This document shows positions 27,056 to 36,531 of a DNA stretch of 64,000 bases, in pieces. The notes beneath the pieces were generated by a model. That model saw only the letters and a program-made list of their open reading frames with translations. It was not told where the DNA came from and searched no databases. This DNA is from Phaeobacter sp. HF9A (GTDB lineage: Bacteria; Pseudomonadota; Alphaproteobacteria; Rhodobacterales; Rhodobacteraceae), in the NCBI RefSeq assembly GCF_011806385.1, contig NZ_JAATOX010000003.1:1-64000 (forward strand). The letters run 5' to 3'. Position 1 is the first letter of the stretch. Every line of letters begins with the position of its first letter. The translations under genes were made by a program, and so were the position numbers.

Positions 27056-28483
27056 TCAGACGGGCCCGGCGCGTTTCAGCAGTGCTTTGGCGGCGGCGTC
27101 CGAGGCGTTCAGGGTGCCGATGTCCCAGAACACACCCGCCATCACCCGCAGCGCATCGCGGCAGACCGGTTTCAGCACATGTTCATTCGGCGCATGCTGC
27201 GAACAGCCGCGATAGGAATGCGGCACCCAGATGGTGGGCAGCTCCAGAATATCGGTGAAACTGTCGTTGGGCAGGGAGCCGGCCAGGTTTGGAAGCACAT
27301 GCAGATCACCAGCCGTCGCGCGGATCGAATTGCCCACGAATTGCGCCCAGGGATGATTGGGATCAAGCCGAGTGGCGGCAAAGAACCCCCGGTCGAGGTT
27401 GCGGATTTCGACCTTTTGGAAGCCATGCGCATCGAGGTGACGGCGCAGCGCCGGGATCACGGCTTCGGGATCGGTGCCAACCACATAGCGCAGCTGACAG
27501 GTCGCCCGCGCCCAGCCGGAAATCGCGTTCACCGGCGCCTCTGGCACGCCAGAGACCATCGCGAGCACGGTGAAACTGTTCCAGCCAAAGGCGCGCTCCG
27601 CCGGGGTCAGCCCCTCTTCGCCCCAGTCGGGGTTCACCTCGGGACCCTGGCCTCCGGCGACGGGCAGATCCTTGAGCGCGGCACGCACGCTGTCGGTCAG
27701 GCTGTCGGGGCGCCATTCCGGCACTTTGATCTGGCCGCGCACATCGGTGATACAGGCCAGCGCATGGGCCAGGATCATCGCCGGATCGGACAGCAGCCCG
27801 CCCCAGTTTCCGGAGTGATGCGCACCCTCGTGGGTTTCCACCACCAGATCAAAGGTGGTGCCACCACGCGACCCCATGAACATGGTCGGCACATCCGGTT
27901 GCAGCCGTGGCCCGTCGGAGGCGATCAGCACATCGGCGCTGAGCCGGTCCTTATAGGCCCTGAAGACCTCCGGCAGACCGACAGAGCCGACTTCTTCGCT
28001 CATTTCCAACACGATCCTTGTGTTGAAACCAAGATGCCCGCGCTCCGCCAGCACCGCTTCAAGGGCGGCGATATTGACCAGATGCTGGCCCTTGTTGTCG
28101 GCGGTGCCGCGCCCGTAGAGACGCTCGCCTTCTTCGACGATCTCCCAGGGCGAGAGCCCCTCGCGCCACATCTCGTCCTGGCCCAGAACCGCGTCGCCGT
28201 GGCCATAGGTCAGGATGGTGGGCAGATCTTCGCCCTCGCGGCGTTCGCCGATCAGCAGCGGGCCGCCGCGCGGGTCCGGGTTCGCCAGGATTTCGCAGGT
28301 GAACCCCAGCGCGGTCAGCCGCGGCAGCATCGCCTCGGTCAGGTAGCGCAGGCATTCGGCGCGGGCCTCTGGGGCGTCGCTCTGGCTTTCGCTGCGGTAG
28401 GTCACCAGATCGGCAAGTTCGGATTGAAAGGCTCCGGTTTCAAAATACTCGGTCACGCGGGAAATGGCGGCGTCGCGGGTCAT
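27056..28483 (-). CDS. M20-family metallopeptidase
   Basis: This 475-residue zinc peptidase of the M20 family (dipeptidase/carnosinase-like) has the first metal motif TYGHGDAV, the bridging segment GRGTADNKGQH, the catalytic glutamates in EMSEEVGS, and a lid domain after about residue 200. It is cytosolic and releases amino acids from small peptides. Its start overlaps the gamma-glutamyltransferase stop by 4 bp, placing it last in the peptide-import operon. Confidence 0.87.
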   Translation of the reverse strand: MTRDAAISRVTEYFETGAFQSELADLVTYRSESQSDAPEARAECLRYLTEAMLPRLTALGFTCEILANPDPRGGPLLIGERREGEDLPTILTYGHGDAVLGQDEMWREGLSPWEIVEEGERLYGRGTADNKGQHLVNIAALEAVLAERGHLGFNTRIVLEMSEEVGSVGLPEVFRAYKDRLSADVLIASDGPRLQPDVPTMFMGSRGGTTFDLVVETHEGAHHSGNWGGLLSDPAMILAHALACITDVRGQIKVPEWRPDSLTDSVRAALKDLPVAGGQGPEVNPDWGEEGLTPAERAFGWNSFTVLAMVSGVPEAPVNAISGWARATCQLRYVVGTDPEAVIPALRRHLDAHGFQKVEIRNLDRGFFAATRLDPNHPWAQFVGNSIRATAGDLHVLPNLAGSLPNDSFTDILELPTIWVPHSYRGCSQHAPNEHVLKPVCRDALRVMAGVFWDIGTLNASDAAAKALLKRAGPV

Positions 28484-30045
28484 TGGTCGTCCTCGGGTAT
28501 TGCGTCGCCCCAGGGCGACATGATTTCGGTGCAGCCACTGTTCAGGCCGTCTTTGCGCATCACGCCCGCCGGGCAGGCAAAGGCATAGGGCGAGACAGTG
28601 CGGCGGGTACTGCGCGTGGGTTTTTCCTCGGCAAGGGCGGCCAGAACCTCTGCGGGCAGGGTCTCGTCCGCGATGATCTCTGCGCCGCCGGACATGTCGA
28701 TGCGCGGGGTGTGAAACGCCTGTTCCACATCCATGCCGCCATCAACGACAAAGGAGGCCAGCTGCGACACCGCAGAGACGATCTTGCGCCCGCCGGACGC
28801 GCCAAAGGCAAAGCGCGTATTGCCCTGCGCGCCGAGCACCGGGCAGACGTTCATCAGGCAGGCCTTGTTCGGCGCCAGCGAGTTCGGGCGGCCCTGTTCC
28901 GGGTCAAACCACATGATGCCGTTGTTCATCAGAAAGCCGGTTGCGGGCGATACCACCCGGCTGCCGAAGATCGAAAGCAGCGTCTGGGTGTGGCTGACCA
29001 TATTGCCGGCGCGGTCCACCACCGAGAAATGCGTGGTGCAGCCCGGGGCTTCGGGCACTTCGCCGGTATCGCCCATCTTGCCGAGCCGTTCCGCATAGGC
29101 CTGATCCAGCGCGCGGGCGTAGGCAACATAGGTGGAGGACGGGGTTGAGAGGTCGGCTGTCTCCAGCTGCTCCATCACCCGCGCAAAGGTCGGCCCCGCG
29201 GTCAGCCCCGGCATCACATGGAGCCGGGCATCGCGGTAATCGACGGCGCGGGCGGCGCCCGTCCAGGCGCGGTATCCGGCCAGATCCTGCGCCGAAAGGC
29301 AACCGCCCTTGTCCTGCACGTCCTGTGCCAGAGCTTGGGCCAGATCGCCTTCGTAAAAGCCGCGCGCGCCGGTCTCGGCCAGATGCGCGAGCGAGGCGGC
29401 CATGCGGCTCTGATCAAGGCGATTATCAGGAATGGCGGTCCAGCCGGAGCCCTTGGGCCAGGTGCCATCGTCAAGGAACAGCGCCGCAGCATCCGGGTCG
29501 CGGGCCAGGTTGCGCGCGGTGGAGGCGATCAGCAGGGCGGCGTACCAATCGACCAGCATGCCTTCGCGGGCATAGCCAACAGCCGGGGCCAGCAGCTCCG
29601 CCCAGGGCATCCGCCCCCAGCGGGCATGCGCCTGACCCAGACCATCGACGGTGCCGGGCACGGCGATGGCCGTGGCGCCCTCGACGTTGCGATCCTCGAC
29701 CACCCGTTCCCAGGGAAAGAGATCCCCGGCCTTGCCATCGCCAGAGAGCGGATAGTCAGAAATCTTCAACCCCTTGGGCGAGCGCATGCCGAAGTTGATC
29801 GCAACAGCCTCGCCGGTGTCAGCGCGCCAATGGACGGCGGCACCGCCACCGGCGGGTCCGCTCATCCAAGGCTCCAGCACCCCGACAACAAAGGAGGTCG
29901 CCACGGCCGCATCCACCGCATCGCCGCCCGCGCGCAGCACCGCGGCACCGGCCTCGGCGGCCTGACGGTGCTGAGAGGCCACAACCCCGCCGGCGGTTTC
30001 GATCACATGCTTGCGGGTGCGCTGGGTTCTGGAGAGTGCGCTCAT
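28480..30045 (-). CDS. Gamma-glutamyltransferase (Ntn hydrolase)
   Basis: This 521-residue self-cleaving enzyme removes or transfers the gamma-glutamyl group of glutathione-like peptides. The N-terminal part reads VVASQHRQAAEAGAAVLRAGG, and the predicted cleavage and nucleophile site is Thr337 in CTTHFSVVD. No signal peptide is visible, so it appears cytosolic, unlike the periplasmic enzyme of E. coli. That fits action on peptides imported by the adjacent Dpp-like transporter. The ATG at 30045 overlaps the ATPase stop by 4 bp. Confidence 0.88.
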   Translation of the reverse strand: MSALSRTQRTRKHVIETAGGVVASQHRQAAEAGAAVLRAGGDAVDAAVATSFVVGVLEPWMSGPAGGGAAVHWRADTGEAVAINFGMRSPKGLKISDYPLSGDGKAGDLFPWERVVEDRNVEGATAIAVPGTVDGLGQAHARWGRMPWAELLAPAVGYAREGMLVDWYAALLIASTARNLARDPDAAALFLDDGTWPKGSGWTAIPDNRLDQSRMAASLAHLAETGARGFYEGDLAQALAQDVQDKGGCLSAQDLAGYRAWTGAARAVDYRDARLHVMPGLTAGPTFARVMEQLETADLSTPSSTYVAYARALDQAYAERLGKMGDTGEVPEAPGCTTHFSVVDRAGNMVSHTQTLLSIFGSRVVSPATGFLMNNGIMWFDPEQGRPNSLAPNKACLMNVCPVLGAQGNTRFAFGASGGRKIVSAVSQLASFVVDGGMDVEQAFHTPRIDMSGGAEIIADETLPAEVLAALAEEKPTRSTRRTVSPYAFACPAGVMRKDGLNSGCTEIMSPWGDAIPEDDQ

Positions 30046-31025
30046 GCGGCATCCTTTTGCGTCATTGGGCTTTTGGGGTCCTGAAGGTGGCATTCCACGC
30101 GGCCATGCGGGGTCTGTATCGGACGCGGTGCGACTGTTTTGCAGTGCTCCGTCGCCAGCGGGCAGCGCGGGTGAAAGGCGCAGCCGGAGGGCGGGTCGAT
30201 CGGGTTGGGATAGGCGGTGCCAAGCGCGGTTTCCGGCACGCCCAGCCCCGGTTCCGGGGTCAATACGGAGCTTAGCAGCGCTTTTGTGTAGGGGTGCTTG
30301 GGCGCTTCGAACAACTCTGCCACCGGGGCTTCTTCGACGATGCGGCCCAGATACATCACCGCCACCCGGGTGGCGAGATGTTCAACCACCGCAAGGTCAT
30401 GGCTGATGAACAGGTAGGTCAGGCCGAATTCGCGGCGCAGATCGCCCAAGAGGTTGAGGATCTGGCTTTGAACCGAGACATCAAGCGCCGATGTGGGTTC
30501 GTCGCAGATCACGATCTCGGGTCGCATCACCAGCGCGCGGGCGATCGCCACCCGTTGGCGCTGGCCGCCGGACATCTGGCTGGGATAGGTGTTCATCACC
30601 CGTTGCGGCAGCCCGACGATATCCAGGATGTCCTTCACCGCCTTGGTCTGGCTGGCGGTGTCCCCGATCTTGTGCACCCGCAAGGGCAGGGAGACGATGT
30701 CATAGATCGACTTGCGCGGATTGAGCGAGGAATAGGGGTCCTGAAAGATCGGCTGAAGCCGCCCGGCAAGCGCGCGCCGGTCCAGGTTGTCCATCGACAC
30801 GCCTTCGACGAGCACCTGACCGGCGGAGGGTTTTTCCAGCCCCAGCAGCAGCTTGGCCAAGGTGGACTTGCCGCAGCCGGATTCCCCGACCAGCCCCAGC
30901 ACCTCGCCCTTGCCGAGCGACAGCGACACGTCGTTGACGGCGGTCAAGGGTTTGGGGGTGCCAAACAGGCCCTGCTTGACCTGATAGGTCTTTCTTACCT
31001 GGTCCAGGGTCAGAACATCACTCAT
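30042..31025 (-). CDS. Peptide ABC importer ATPase (DppF/OppF-like)
   Basis: This 327-residue ATPase has Walker [10 protein letters not shown], signature [15 protein letters not shown], Walker [13 protein letters not shown], and the C-terminal oligopeptide-type extension with CAFHPRCP. It starts with MSDVLTLDQ at 31025, overlapping the DppD-like stop by 4 bp. It pairs with DppD-like ATPase to drive peptide uptake. Confidence 0.92.
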   Translation of the reverse strand: MSDVLTLDQVRKTYQVKQGLFGTPKPLTAVNDVSLSLGKGEVLGLVGESGCGKSTLAKLLLGLEKPSAGQVLVEGVSMDNLDRRALAGRLQPIFQDPYSSLNPRKSIYDIVSLPLRVHKIGDTASQTKAVKDILDIVGLPQRVMNTYPSQMSGGQRQRVAIARALVMRPEIVICDEPTSALDVSVQSQILNLLGDLRREFGLTYLFISHDLAVVEHLATRVAVMYLGRIVEEAPVAELFEAPKHPYTKALLSSVLTPEPGLGVPETALGTAYPNPIDPPSGCAFHPRCPLATEHCKTVAPRPIQTPHGRVECHLQDPKSPMTQKDAA

Positions 31026-32017
31026 GCGAGCTCTCCTTCTGCGGATAACGCCCCGTCGGCGTGAACGCATTTGAACGCGTGGCTGTCATCCCCCCGGAGC
31101 GGGATGGGGCCGCGGCAGTCGGCGCTGGCATGGGCGCAGCGGGTGCGGAAGACGCAGCCGCTGACATCGCCGATCAGCGATGGCACGATGCCCGGAATGG
31201 TGCCAAGCGGGGCGCCGCGTTCGGTCTTGCCCGGTTGCGGGATGCAGCGCAGCAGGCCGCGCGTGTGGGGGTGGCTGGGCGCGGAAAAGACCTCGGCGGC
31301 GGGGCCGGTCTCGACCAGCCCGCCCGCATACATCACCGCCACTTTGTCGGCGACCCGGGCGACGACGCCGAGATCATGGGTGATCAGGATCATCGCCATG
31401 TTCATCTCGCGGGTCAGATCCACCAGAAGACGCAGGATCTGCGCCTGGATGGTCACATCCAGCGCGGTCGTCGGCTCGTCCGCAATCAGCAGATCCGGTT
31501 CGCACATCAGCGCCAAGGCGATCATGACCCGCTGGCGCAGACCGCCGGACAATTGATGCGGATATTGCGACAGGCGGCTTTCGGCGGCGGTGATGCCGAC
31601 TTTTTCCAGCAGCTCCACCGCGCGCGCCCGTGCTGCCGCCTTGCTGACCTTGCGGTGCAGCAGGAGCGTCTCTGTCAGCTGATCGCCGATGGTATAGGCC
31701 GGGTTGAGCGAGGTCATCGGTTCCTGAAAGATCATCGCCATCCGGTTGCCGCGCAGATCGCGCATCACCCGGCGATTGGCCTTTTGCAGGTCGATAGTGT
31801 CAAACCGCATCTCGTCGGCCTGACATTTGATCGTCTTGCTCAGAAGCCCCATCACCGCCAGCGAGGTCAGGGATTTTCCCGATCCGCTTTCGCCAACGAT
31901 AGAGAGGGTCTCGCCCCTCTTGAGGTCGAAATCAATGCCACGCACCGCGTGCAGCGTACCGCTGCCGGTGGGGATGCTCAGGGTCAGGTTCTTTACGGAA
32001 AGAAGCGCATCAGTCAT
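31022..32017 (-). CDS. Peptide ABC importer ATPase (DppD/OppD-like)
   Basis: This 331-residue ATPase has Walker [10 protein letters not shown], signature [15 protein letters not shown], Walker [13 protein letters not shown], and the oligopeptide-type C-terminal cysteine motif ([14 protein letters not shown]). It lies between the DppC-like permease and DppF-like ATPase genes. It forms the asymmetric ATPase pair of the importer. Confidence 0.92.
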   Translation of the reverse strand: MTDALLSVKNLTLSIPTGSGTLHAVRGIDFDLKRGETLSIVGESGSGKSLTSLAVMGLLSKTIKCQADEMRFDTIDLQKANRRVMRDLRGNRMAMIFQEPMTSLNPAYTIGDQLTETLLLHRKVSKAAARARAVELLEKVGITAAESRLSQYPHQLSGGLRQRVMIALALMCEPDLLIADEPTTALDVTIQAQILRLLVDLTREMNMAMILITHDLGVVARVADKVAVMYAGGLVETGPAAEVFSAPSHPHTRGLLRCIPQPGKTERGAPLGTIPGIVPSLIGDVSGCVFRTRCAHASADCRGPIPLRGDDSHAFKCVHADGALSAEGELA

Positions 32018-32020
32018 GGG

Positions 32021-32917
32021 TCAGCTCCGTCCTTCGGGGGCGGTGACGTCGCGCAGACCATCGCCCATCAGATTGATCGCCAGCACCAGCACAAAGAGCA
32101 CGGCCCCGGGGATGAGCACGAGCCAGGGCTCGAACAGCATCATGTTCTTGCCCTCGGAGACCATCAGGCCCCAGGAGGGGGTCGGAGGCTGCACGCCAAG
32201 GCCGAGGAAGCTGAGCGCCGCTTCCAGCAGGATCGCATGGGCCATCTCCAGCGTGATCACCACGATCAGGTTGTTGAAGATATTCGGCATGATCTCTGTC
32301 AGCAGAATGCGCGGGGTGGAGGCACCGATCACCTGCGCGGCGGCCACGTAGTCCCGGCGGCTGACTTGCAGGGTGGAGGCGCGCATCACCACGGCGAAAC
32401 GGTCCCACAGCAGCAGGCCCAGCACGCAGACCACCACGGTGAGGGAGCCACCAAGGATGGCAACCACCGCCAGCGCCACCAGCACCACCGGCATGGCGAG
32501 GCGCACATTGATGAGGAAGGTGACAAAGGCATCGACCTTGCCGCCGAAATACCCGGCGCAGACCCCCATGGTGGTGCCGATCAGGCCGGAAATCAGCGCC
32601 GCAATCGAGCCGATCAGCAGCGAGACACGGGCGCCGTAGATCAGGCGCGACAGGTAGTCCCGTCCCAGGTGATCGGTGCCCAGCGGGTGCTCCCAGCTGC
32701 CGCCCATAAAGACGGGGGGCACCATGCGGTTCATCAGGCTCTGCGCGTAGGGATCATGCGGCGCAAGCACGGGCGCGAACAGGGCGATGAGCACCAGCAG
32801 GCCAACTACGATCAGGCCAAAGAGCAGCCCCTTGTGGCCGAAGGCCCGCATCCTGAGTATTTGGCGGGGCGTGGGGCCGTGGATTTCTTGTGAGAGCGGA
32901 TCAGCAGCGTCAGTCAC
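32021..32917 (-). CDS. Peptide ABC importer permease (DppC-like)
   Basis: This 298-residue permease has an N-terminal hydrophobic anchor (LLFGLIVVGLLVLIALFAPV), the DPYAQ segment typical of DppC, GTDHLGRDYLSRLIYGAR, and five further membrane segments. The GTG at 32917 lies 8 bp after GGAG and directly follows the DppB-like stop. An upstream ATG at 32944 would overlap the previous gene more. Confidence 0.9.
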   Translation of the reverse strand: MTDAADPLSQEIHGPTPRQILRMRAFGHKGLLFGLIVVGLLVLIALFAPVLAPHDPYAQSLMNRMVPPVFMGGSWEHPLGTDHLGRDYLSRLIYGARVSLLIGSIAALISGLIGTTMGVCAGYFGGKVDAFVTFLINVRLAMPVVLVALAVVAILGGSLTVVVCVLGLLLWDRFAVVMRASTLQVSRRDYVAAAQVIGASTPRILLTEIMPNIFNNLIVVITLEMAHAILLEAALSFLGLGVQPPTPSWGLMVSEGKNMMLFEPWLVLIPGAVLFVLVLAINLMGDGLRDVTAPEGRS

Positions 32918-32918
32918 G

Positions 32919-33836
32919 TCAGGAACTCCGCATTCTGGGATCAAGCCAGGCGTTCAGCACGTCGGCGAGAAAGGTGAAGACAATGTAGAACATAGAGAAA
33001 ACAAGGATCAGCGCCTGTACGGTGGGCAGGTCATTGCGGGCGATGCTTTCCCAGGCGAGGAAACCGGCGCCATGCAGCGCAAAGACCGACTCCACCACGA
33101 TGGAGCCCCCCAGCATGAAACCCATCTGAACCGCAGCGAGGCTGACCACCGGGATGATGGCATTGCGCAGCGCGTGTTTGAACAGAACCCGCCCCTCGCC
33201 CGCGCCCTTGGCCCGGGCGGTGCGGATGAAGTCGGAATTCAGCACATCCAGCATGCCCGCACGCGTCAGCCGCATGATGGCGGGCATCGCGTAATAGCCA
33301 AGCACGATCGTGGGCATGATGAAATGCCGCCAGGTTGCAGCGCCTGAGGGCGGCAGCCAGCCGAGCTGAATGGCAAAGACGACGATCAGGATCAGGCCGA
33401 ACCAGAACGAGGGCATCGCCTGACCGGCCACCGACAGGAACAGCGCCACCCGGTCGATGAGCGAGTTCGGACGGATCGCGGCGACCACCCCAAGGGGCAC
33501 GGCGGTCAGCAGCGCAAACAGAATGCCGCAGACCCCGAGGATCATGGTCACTTGCAAACGTTCTGCGATCAGCCCGGCAACGGGGAGCTTGAAATAATAG
33601 CTCTCGCCAAAATCGCCCCGGAGGGCGGAGAACAGCCATTCGCCGTATTGCACCAGCATCGGGCGATCAAAACCGTAGAGCCGGCGCAGGGCTTCGACGT
33701 CTTCGCCGCTGGCGGTTTCGCCAGCCAGCGCGGCGGCCGGGTCGCCGGAGAGGAACAGCAGGGAGAAACTGATGAAGCTGACGGTCAAAGCCACCAGCAA
33801 GGCCAGGCCCAGTCTCTTCAGGATGAATGGCAGCAT
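32919..33836 (-). CDS. Peptide ABC importer permease (DppB-like)
   Basis: This 305-residue permease begins MLPFILKRLGLALLVALTVS. Six hydrophobic segments and the EAA-type loop IRTARAKGAGEGRVLFKHALRNA are present. The start at 33836 is chosen over the longer reading from 33962, whose extra residues are Pro/His-rich and unlike the family. It forms the channel with the DppC-like protein. Confidence 0.9.
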   Translation of the reverse strand: MLPFILKRLGLALLVALTVSFISFSLLFLSGDPAAALAGETASGEDVEALRRLYGFDRPMLVQYGEWLFSALRGDFGESYYFKLPVAGLIAERLQVTMILGVCGILFALLTAVPLGVVAAIRPNSLIDRVALFLSVAGQAMPSFWFGLILIVVFAIQLGWLPPSGAATWRHFIMPTIVLGYYAMPAIMRLTRAGMLDVLNSDFIRTARAKGAGEGRVLFKHALRNAIIPVVSLAAVQMGFMLGGSIVVESVFALHGAGFLAWESIARNDLPTVQALILVFSMFYIVFTFLADVLNAWLDPRMRSS

Positions 33837-33936
33837 GGGATACCTCTGGCGTCCAGCCTCGGGCGGGCGGCGCGTCTGGGGGTTGGTCTTATGGGGGTGG
33901 GGCGTGAGGAACGCATGTCGCGGAAGGGGAGGACAG

Positions 33937-33958
33937 GGCGAGGGGTTGCCCCCTCGCC
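33937..33958 (-). terminator. Intercistronic hairpin between the peptide-binding protein and permease genes
   Basis: GGCGAGGGG pairs with CCCCTCGCC around a four-base loop, 18 bp past the stop codon of the binding-protein gene. Without a T tract it probably attenuates or stabilises, raising binding protein over permease. The amine importer at 15494 shows the same arrangement. Confidence 0.55.
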
Positions 33959-33976
33959 ACATCAGATCCGGTCAGA

Positions 33977-35500
33977 TCAGTTCCAGGACATATCCACGAA
34001 GCGCAGCACCTCATCCGCAGTCGGCGTATAGTTCACATCGCCGGTGAAGACATAGTTGGTGTTGTAGCTGAACATCGGCGCCCAATAGGCTTCGCCGGTG
34101 ATCTTTTTCAGCGCCTTGGTGTAATATTCGATGCGCTCATCCGGGTTGGTGGAGCTATCGGCCACGTTCAGCCAATCCAGCACCTCGTCGTCGCGGGTGC
34201 TGTCAAGCGAACCATGTTTGAAGAACTGGCTGACCATCGCGGAGGCATCGTTGATCGAGTAGCTGCCCCAGGTCTGGAACGACAGCGGCACTTCGCCCTT
34301 CATGTTCAGTTCGCGCAGGGCGGAGTATTGCAGCATCTTGAAGTCGGTCTCGATGCCGATCGCATTCAGATAAGAGGCGATCGCCTCGGCGTATTGGCGG
34401 TCGCGGTAGGCGTAGAACTCGGTCGAGAACCCATCGGGATACCCCGCCTCGGCCAGCAGTTCCTTGGCCTTTTCCGGGTTGTAATCATAGGTGGTGACAT
34501 CCTGAGCGCAGCCGAACTGGCTGGGGAAACAGGGGGTATTGATGACCTGGCTCGACCCTTTCAACAGCGCCTGAACCAGTTCTTCGCGGTTGATCGCATA
34601 GTTGACCGCCTCGCGGACCTTGGCGTTGGTAAAGGGGTTGTCGGCGCCGCTGCGACCGGCCGCATCCATCTGGAGATACCCAACGCGCATGGTGGATTCA
34701 TTGGCGACGGTGAACTGGCCCATCTGGCCCAGCTTCTCGGCCTGATCCGCGGGCACCTGCCAGATCAGATCGAGCGAACCCGAGAACAGCTCCGCCATCT
34801 GGGTGTTGACGTCGGGAATGGTGCGAATGTCGATCTTGCCGACCGTGGGTTGGCCCTTGGGGCTGTCATAGTAGTTTTCGTTCTTTTCCAGCACAAAATG
34901 CTGCCCGGGCACCACTTCGGTGACCTTGTAAGGGCCGGTGCCAACCGGTTTCAGCCCCATGCCGGAGGGGCCGACCTCGGCGTAATATTCATTGGGGTAC
35001 ATGGACACCGGGCCGGAGAGGAATTCGATCGCCGCCGGGAATTTGTCCTTCAGCAGGATGCGCACGGTGTAGTCGTCGATCTTCTCGGCCGATTTCATCC
35101 AGTTCACATTGCGCTGGGTCTTTACGCCGTTTTCTTCGTTGGCAACGTAGTTGACGGTAAAGACCACATCATCGGCGTTGAAAGGTTCGCCATTGTGGAA
35201 GGTCACCCCTTCGCGCAGCTTGAACTCCAGCGTGGTGTCGTCGATCCATTCCCAGCTGGTGGCCAGGTTGCCGATGTATTCGTTGGTTTCGGGGTCGCGA
35301 TAGATCAGACCATCCCAGACCGCACGCTGCATGACCACGCCTTCGCGCGAGGAATTGAAGTAGCTGTCAACGTTTTCCAATTCCTTGGTGAAGGCCACAT
35401 TCAGCGTGTCCGATGCTTTGTCGGCAAGCGCGGGCATGGCCGCGCCGGAGGTCAAGACGGCGGCAACGAGGAGAGAGCGGGTGAAGGCGTGTTCGGTCAT
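33977..35500 (-). CDS. Peptide ABC importer, periplasmic binding protein (DppA-like, SBP family 5)
   Basis: This 507-residue solute-binding protein has a signal peptide ending in GAAMPALADK and the family 5 pattern LREGVTFHNGEPFNADDVVFT. It opens the minus-strand peptide operon and diverges from an IclR regulator. Gamma-glutamyltransferase and an M20 peptidase in the same operon suggest gamma-glutamyl peptides or glutathione as ligand; this is inference. Confidence 0.9.
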   Translation of the reverse strand: MTEHAFTRSLLVAAVLTSGAAMPALADKASDTLNVAFTKELENVDSYFNSSREGVVMQRAVWDGLIYRDPETNEYIGNLATSWEWIDDTTLEFKLREGVTFHNGEPFNADDVVFTVNYVANEENGVKTQRNVNWMKSAEKIDDYTVRILLKDKFPAAIEFLSGPVSMYPNEYYAEVGPSGMGLKPVGTGPYKVTEVVPGQHFVLEKNENYYDSPKGQPTVGKIDIRTIPDVNTQMAELFSGSLDLIWQVPADQAEKLGQMGQFTVANESTMRVGYLQMDAAGRSGADNPFTNAKVREAVNYAINREELVQALLKGSSQVINTPCFPSQFGCAQDVTTYDYNPEKAKELLAEAGYPDGFSTEFYAYRDRQYAEAIASYLNAIGIETDFKMLQYSALRELNMKGEVPLSFQTWGSYSINDASAMVSQFFKHGSLDSTRDDEVLDWLNVADSSTNPDERIEYYTKALKKITGEAYWAPMFSYNTNYVFTGDVNYTPTADEVLRFVDMSWN

Positions 35501-35532
35501 GTCATTTCCCTGTCTGTACGATTGAACAGTTG

Positions 35533-35553
35533 ATGTATCATTATTTAATACAT
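35533..35553. promoter_or_regulatory. Candidate IclR operator
   Basis: In the AT-rich divergent region between the peptide-binding protein gene and the IclR gene, a perfect inverted repeat ATGTAT-N9-ATACAT occurs. The location and symmetry suit an IclR-family dimer site that would control the peptide operon and the regulator itself. No experiment or alignment supports it yet. Confidence 0.45.
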
Positions 35554-35648
35554 AGTATTGTTATATACCCATCATACGCCGAGGCTGGTGACATTCGTCA
35601 AGTTTTTGTTACAGCGGCGCAGGGACGTTCGGCCAGAAACGGAAAAAG

Positions 35649-36440
35649 ATGTTGGAAAAGAAGCAAAACCCGCTGTTCGTCGGCACCCTCGCGAAGGGGC
35701 TGCGAGTGCTGCGGGCCTTTGACGAATCACATGTCTCGCTGTCGCTGGCCGAGCTGGTCAAACTGACCGGGCTGGAAAAAAGCGCGGTGCAGCGTCTGGC
35801 CCATACGCTGCATCAGGAAGGCATGCTGGAGCGCGATCCCGGCACCCGCCGATACCGTCCGAGCCATGCCTGGCTGGAGCTGGCCTATGCCTATTACTGG
35901 TCGGATCCGTTGATCTCGCGGGCGCTGCCAAAGCTGGTGGAATTCAGCCGGGTGCATGGCGAAACCGTGAACCTGGCGCAGATTTCGGGGGATCACATCA
36001 TCTATGCGCTGCGCCTGCCCAACCAGCGTACCCAGTTTGCGGCCAGTATCATCGGGCGACGGGTGGCGGCGCTGGGCACGGCTGCGGGGCGGGTGATGCT
36101 GGCAACCTGGAGCGCGCAAGAGGTCGCGCATGCACTGGAAAGCTGGCCGCTGCATGCGATGACGCCAAAGACAATCACCGACCGCGCGGTGATTGCGCAA
36201 GAGATCGCGCAGGCCGCGCAGGACGGCTATTCGCTGACGCAGGGTCAGATGATCCTGAACGAGATCAGCCTGGCGGTTCCGATCACCGGCATAGATGGGC
36301 GCGCGCATGCGGCCTTGCAGGTGGCGGTCTCTAGCCACAGTTTCGACCCGGAGCGGGTGCGGCAGGAGCTTCTGCCGGCGCTTCTGGATACCGCCAGCGG
36401 CATTCCCGGCGAAACCCTGATGCAGGAACCCAGGTCCTGA
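35649..36440 (+). CDS. IclR-family transcriptional regulator
   Basis: This 263-residue regulator has an N-terminal winged helix (SLAELVKLTGLEKSAVQRLAHTL) and the IclR effector domain with GRRVAALGTAAGRVMLA near residue 135. It is divergent from the Dpp-like operon and probably senses its substrate or a breakdown product. The ATG at 35649 is preceded by GGAAAAAG. Confidence 0.9.
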   Translation: MLEKKQNPLFVGTLAKGLRVLRAFDESHVSLSLAELVKLTGLEKSAVQRLAHTLHQEGMLERDPGTRRYRPSHAWLELAYAYYWSDPLISRALPKLVEFSRVHGETVNLAQISGDHIIYALRLPNQRTQFAASIIGRRVAALGTAAGRVMLATWSAQEVAHALESWPLHAMTPKTITDRAVIAQEIAQAAQDGYSLTQGQMILNEISLAVPITGIDGRAHAALQVAVSSHSFDPERVRQELLPALLDTASGIPGETLMQEPRS

Positions 36441-36531
36441 CCCCGATCTGAGCACGCGACCTGATAGGTTCAGGGCGCCAGCGGTGCGATCTGATCTTTT
36501 CCAGCCTGCGGCGGGGGGATAGGGTCGCGGC

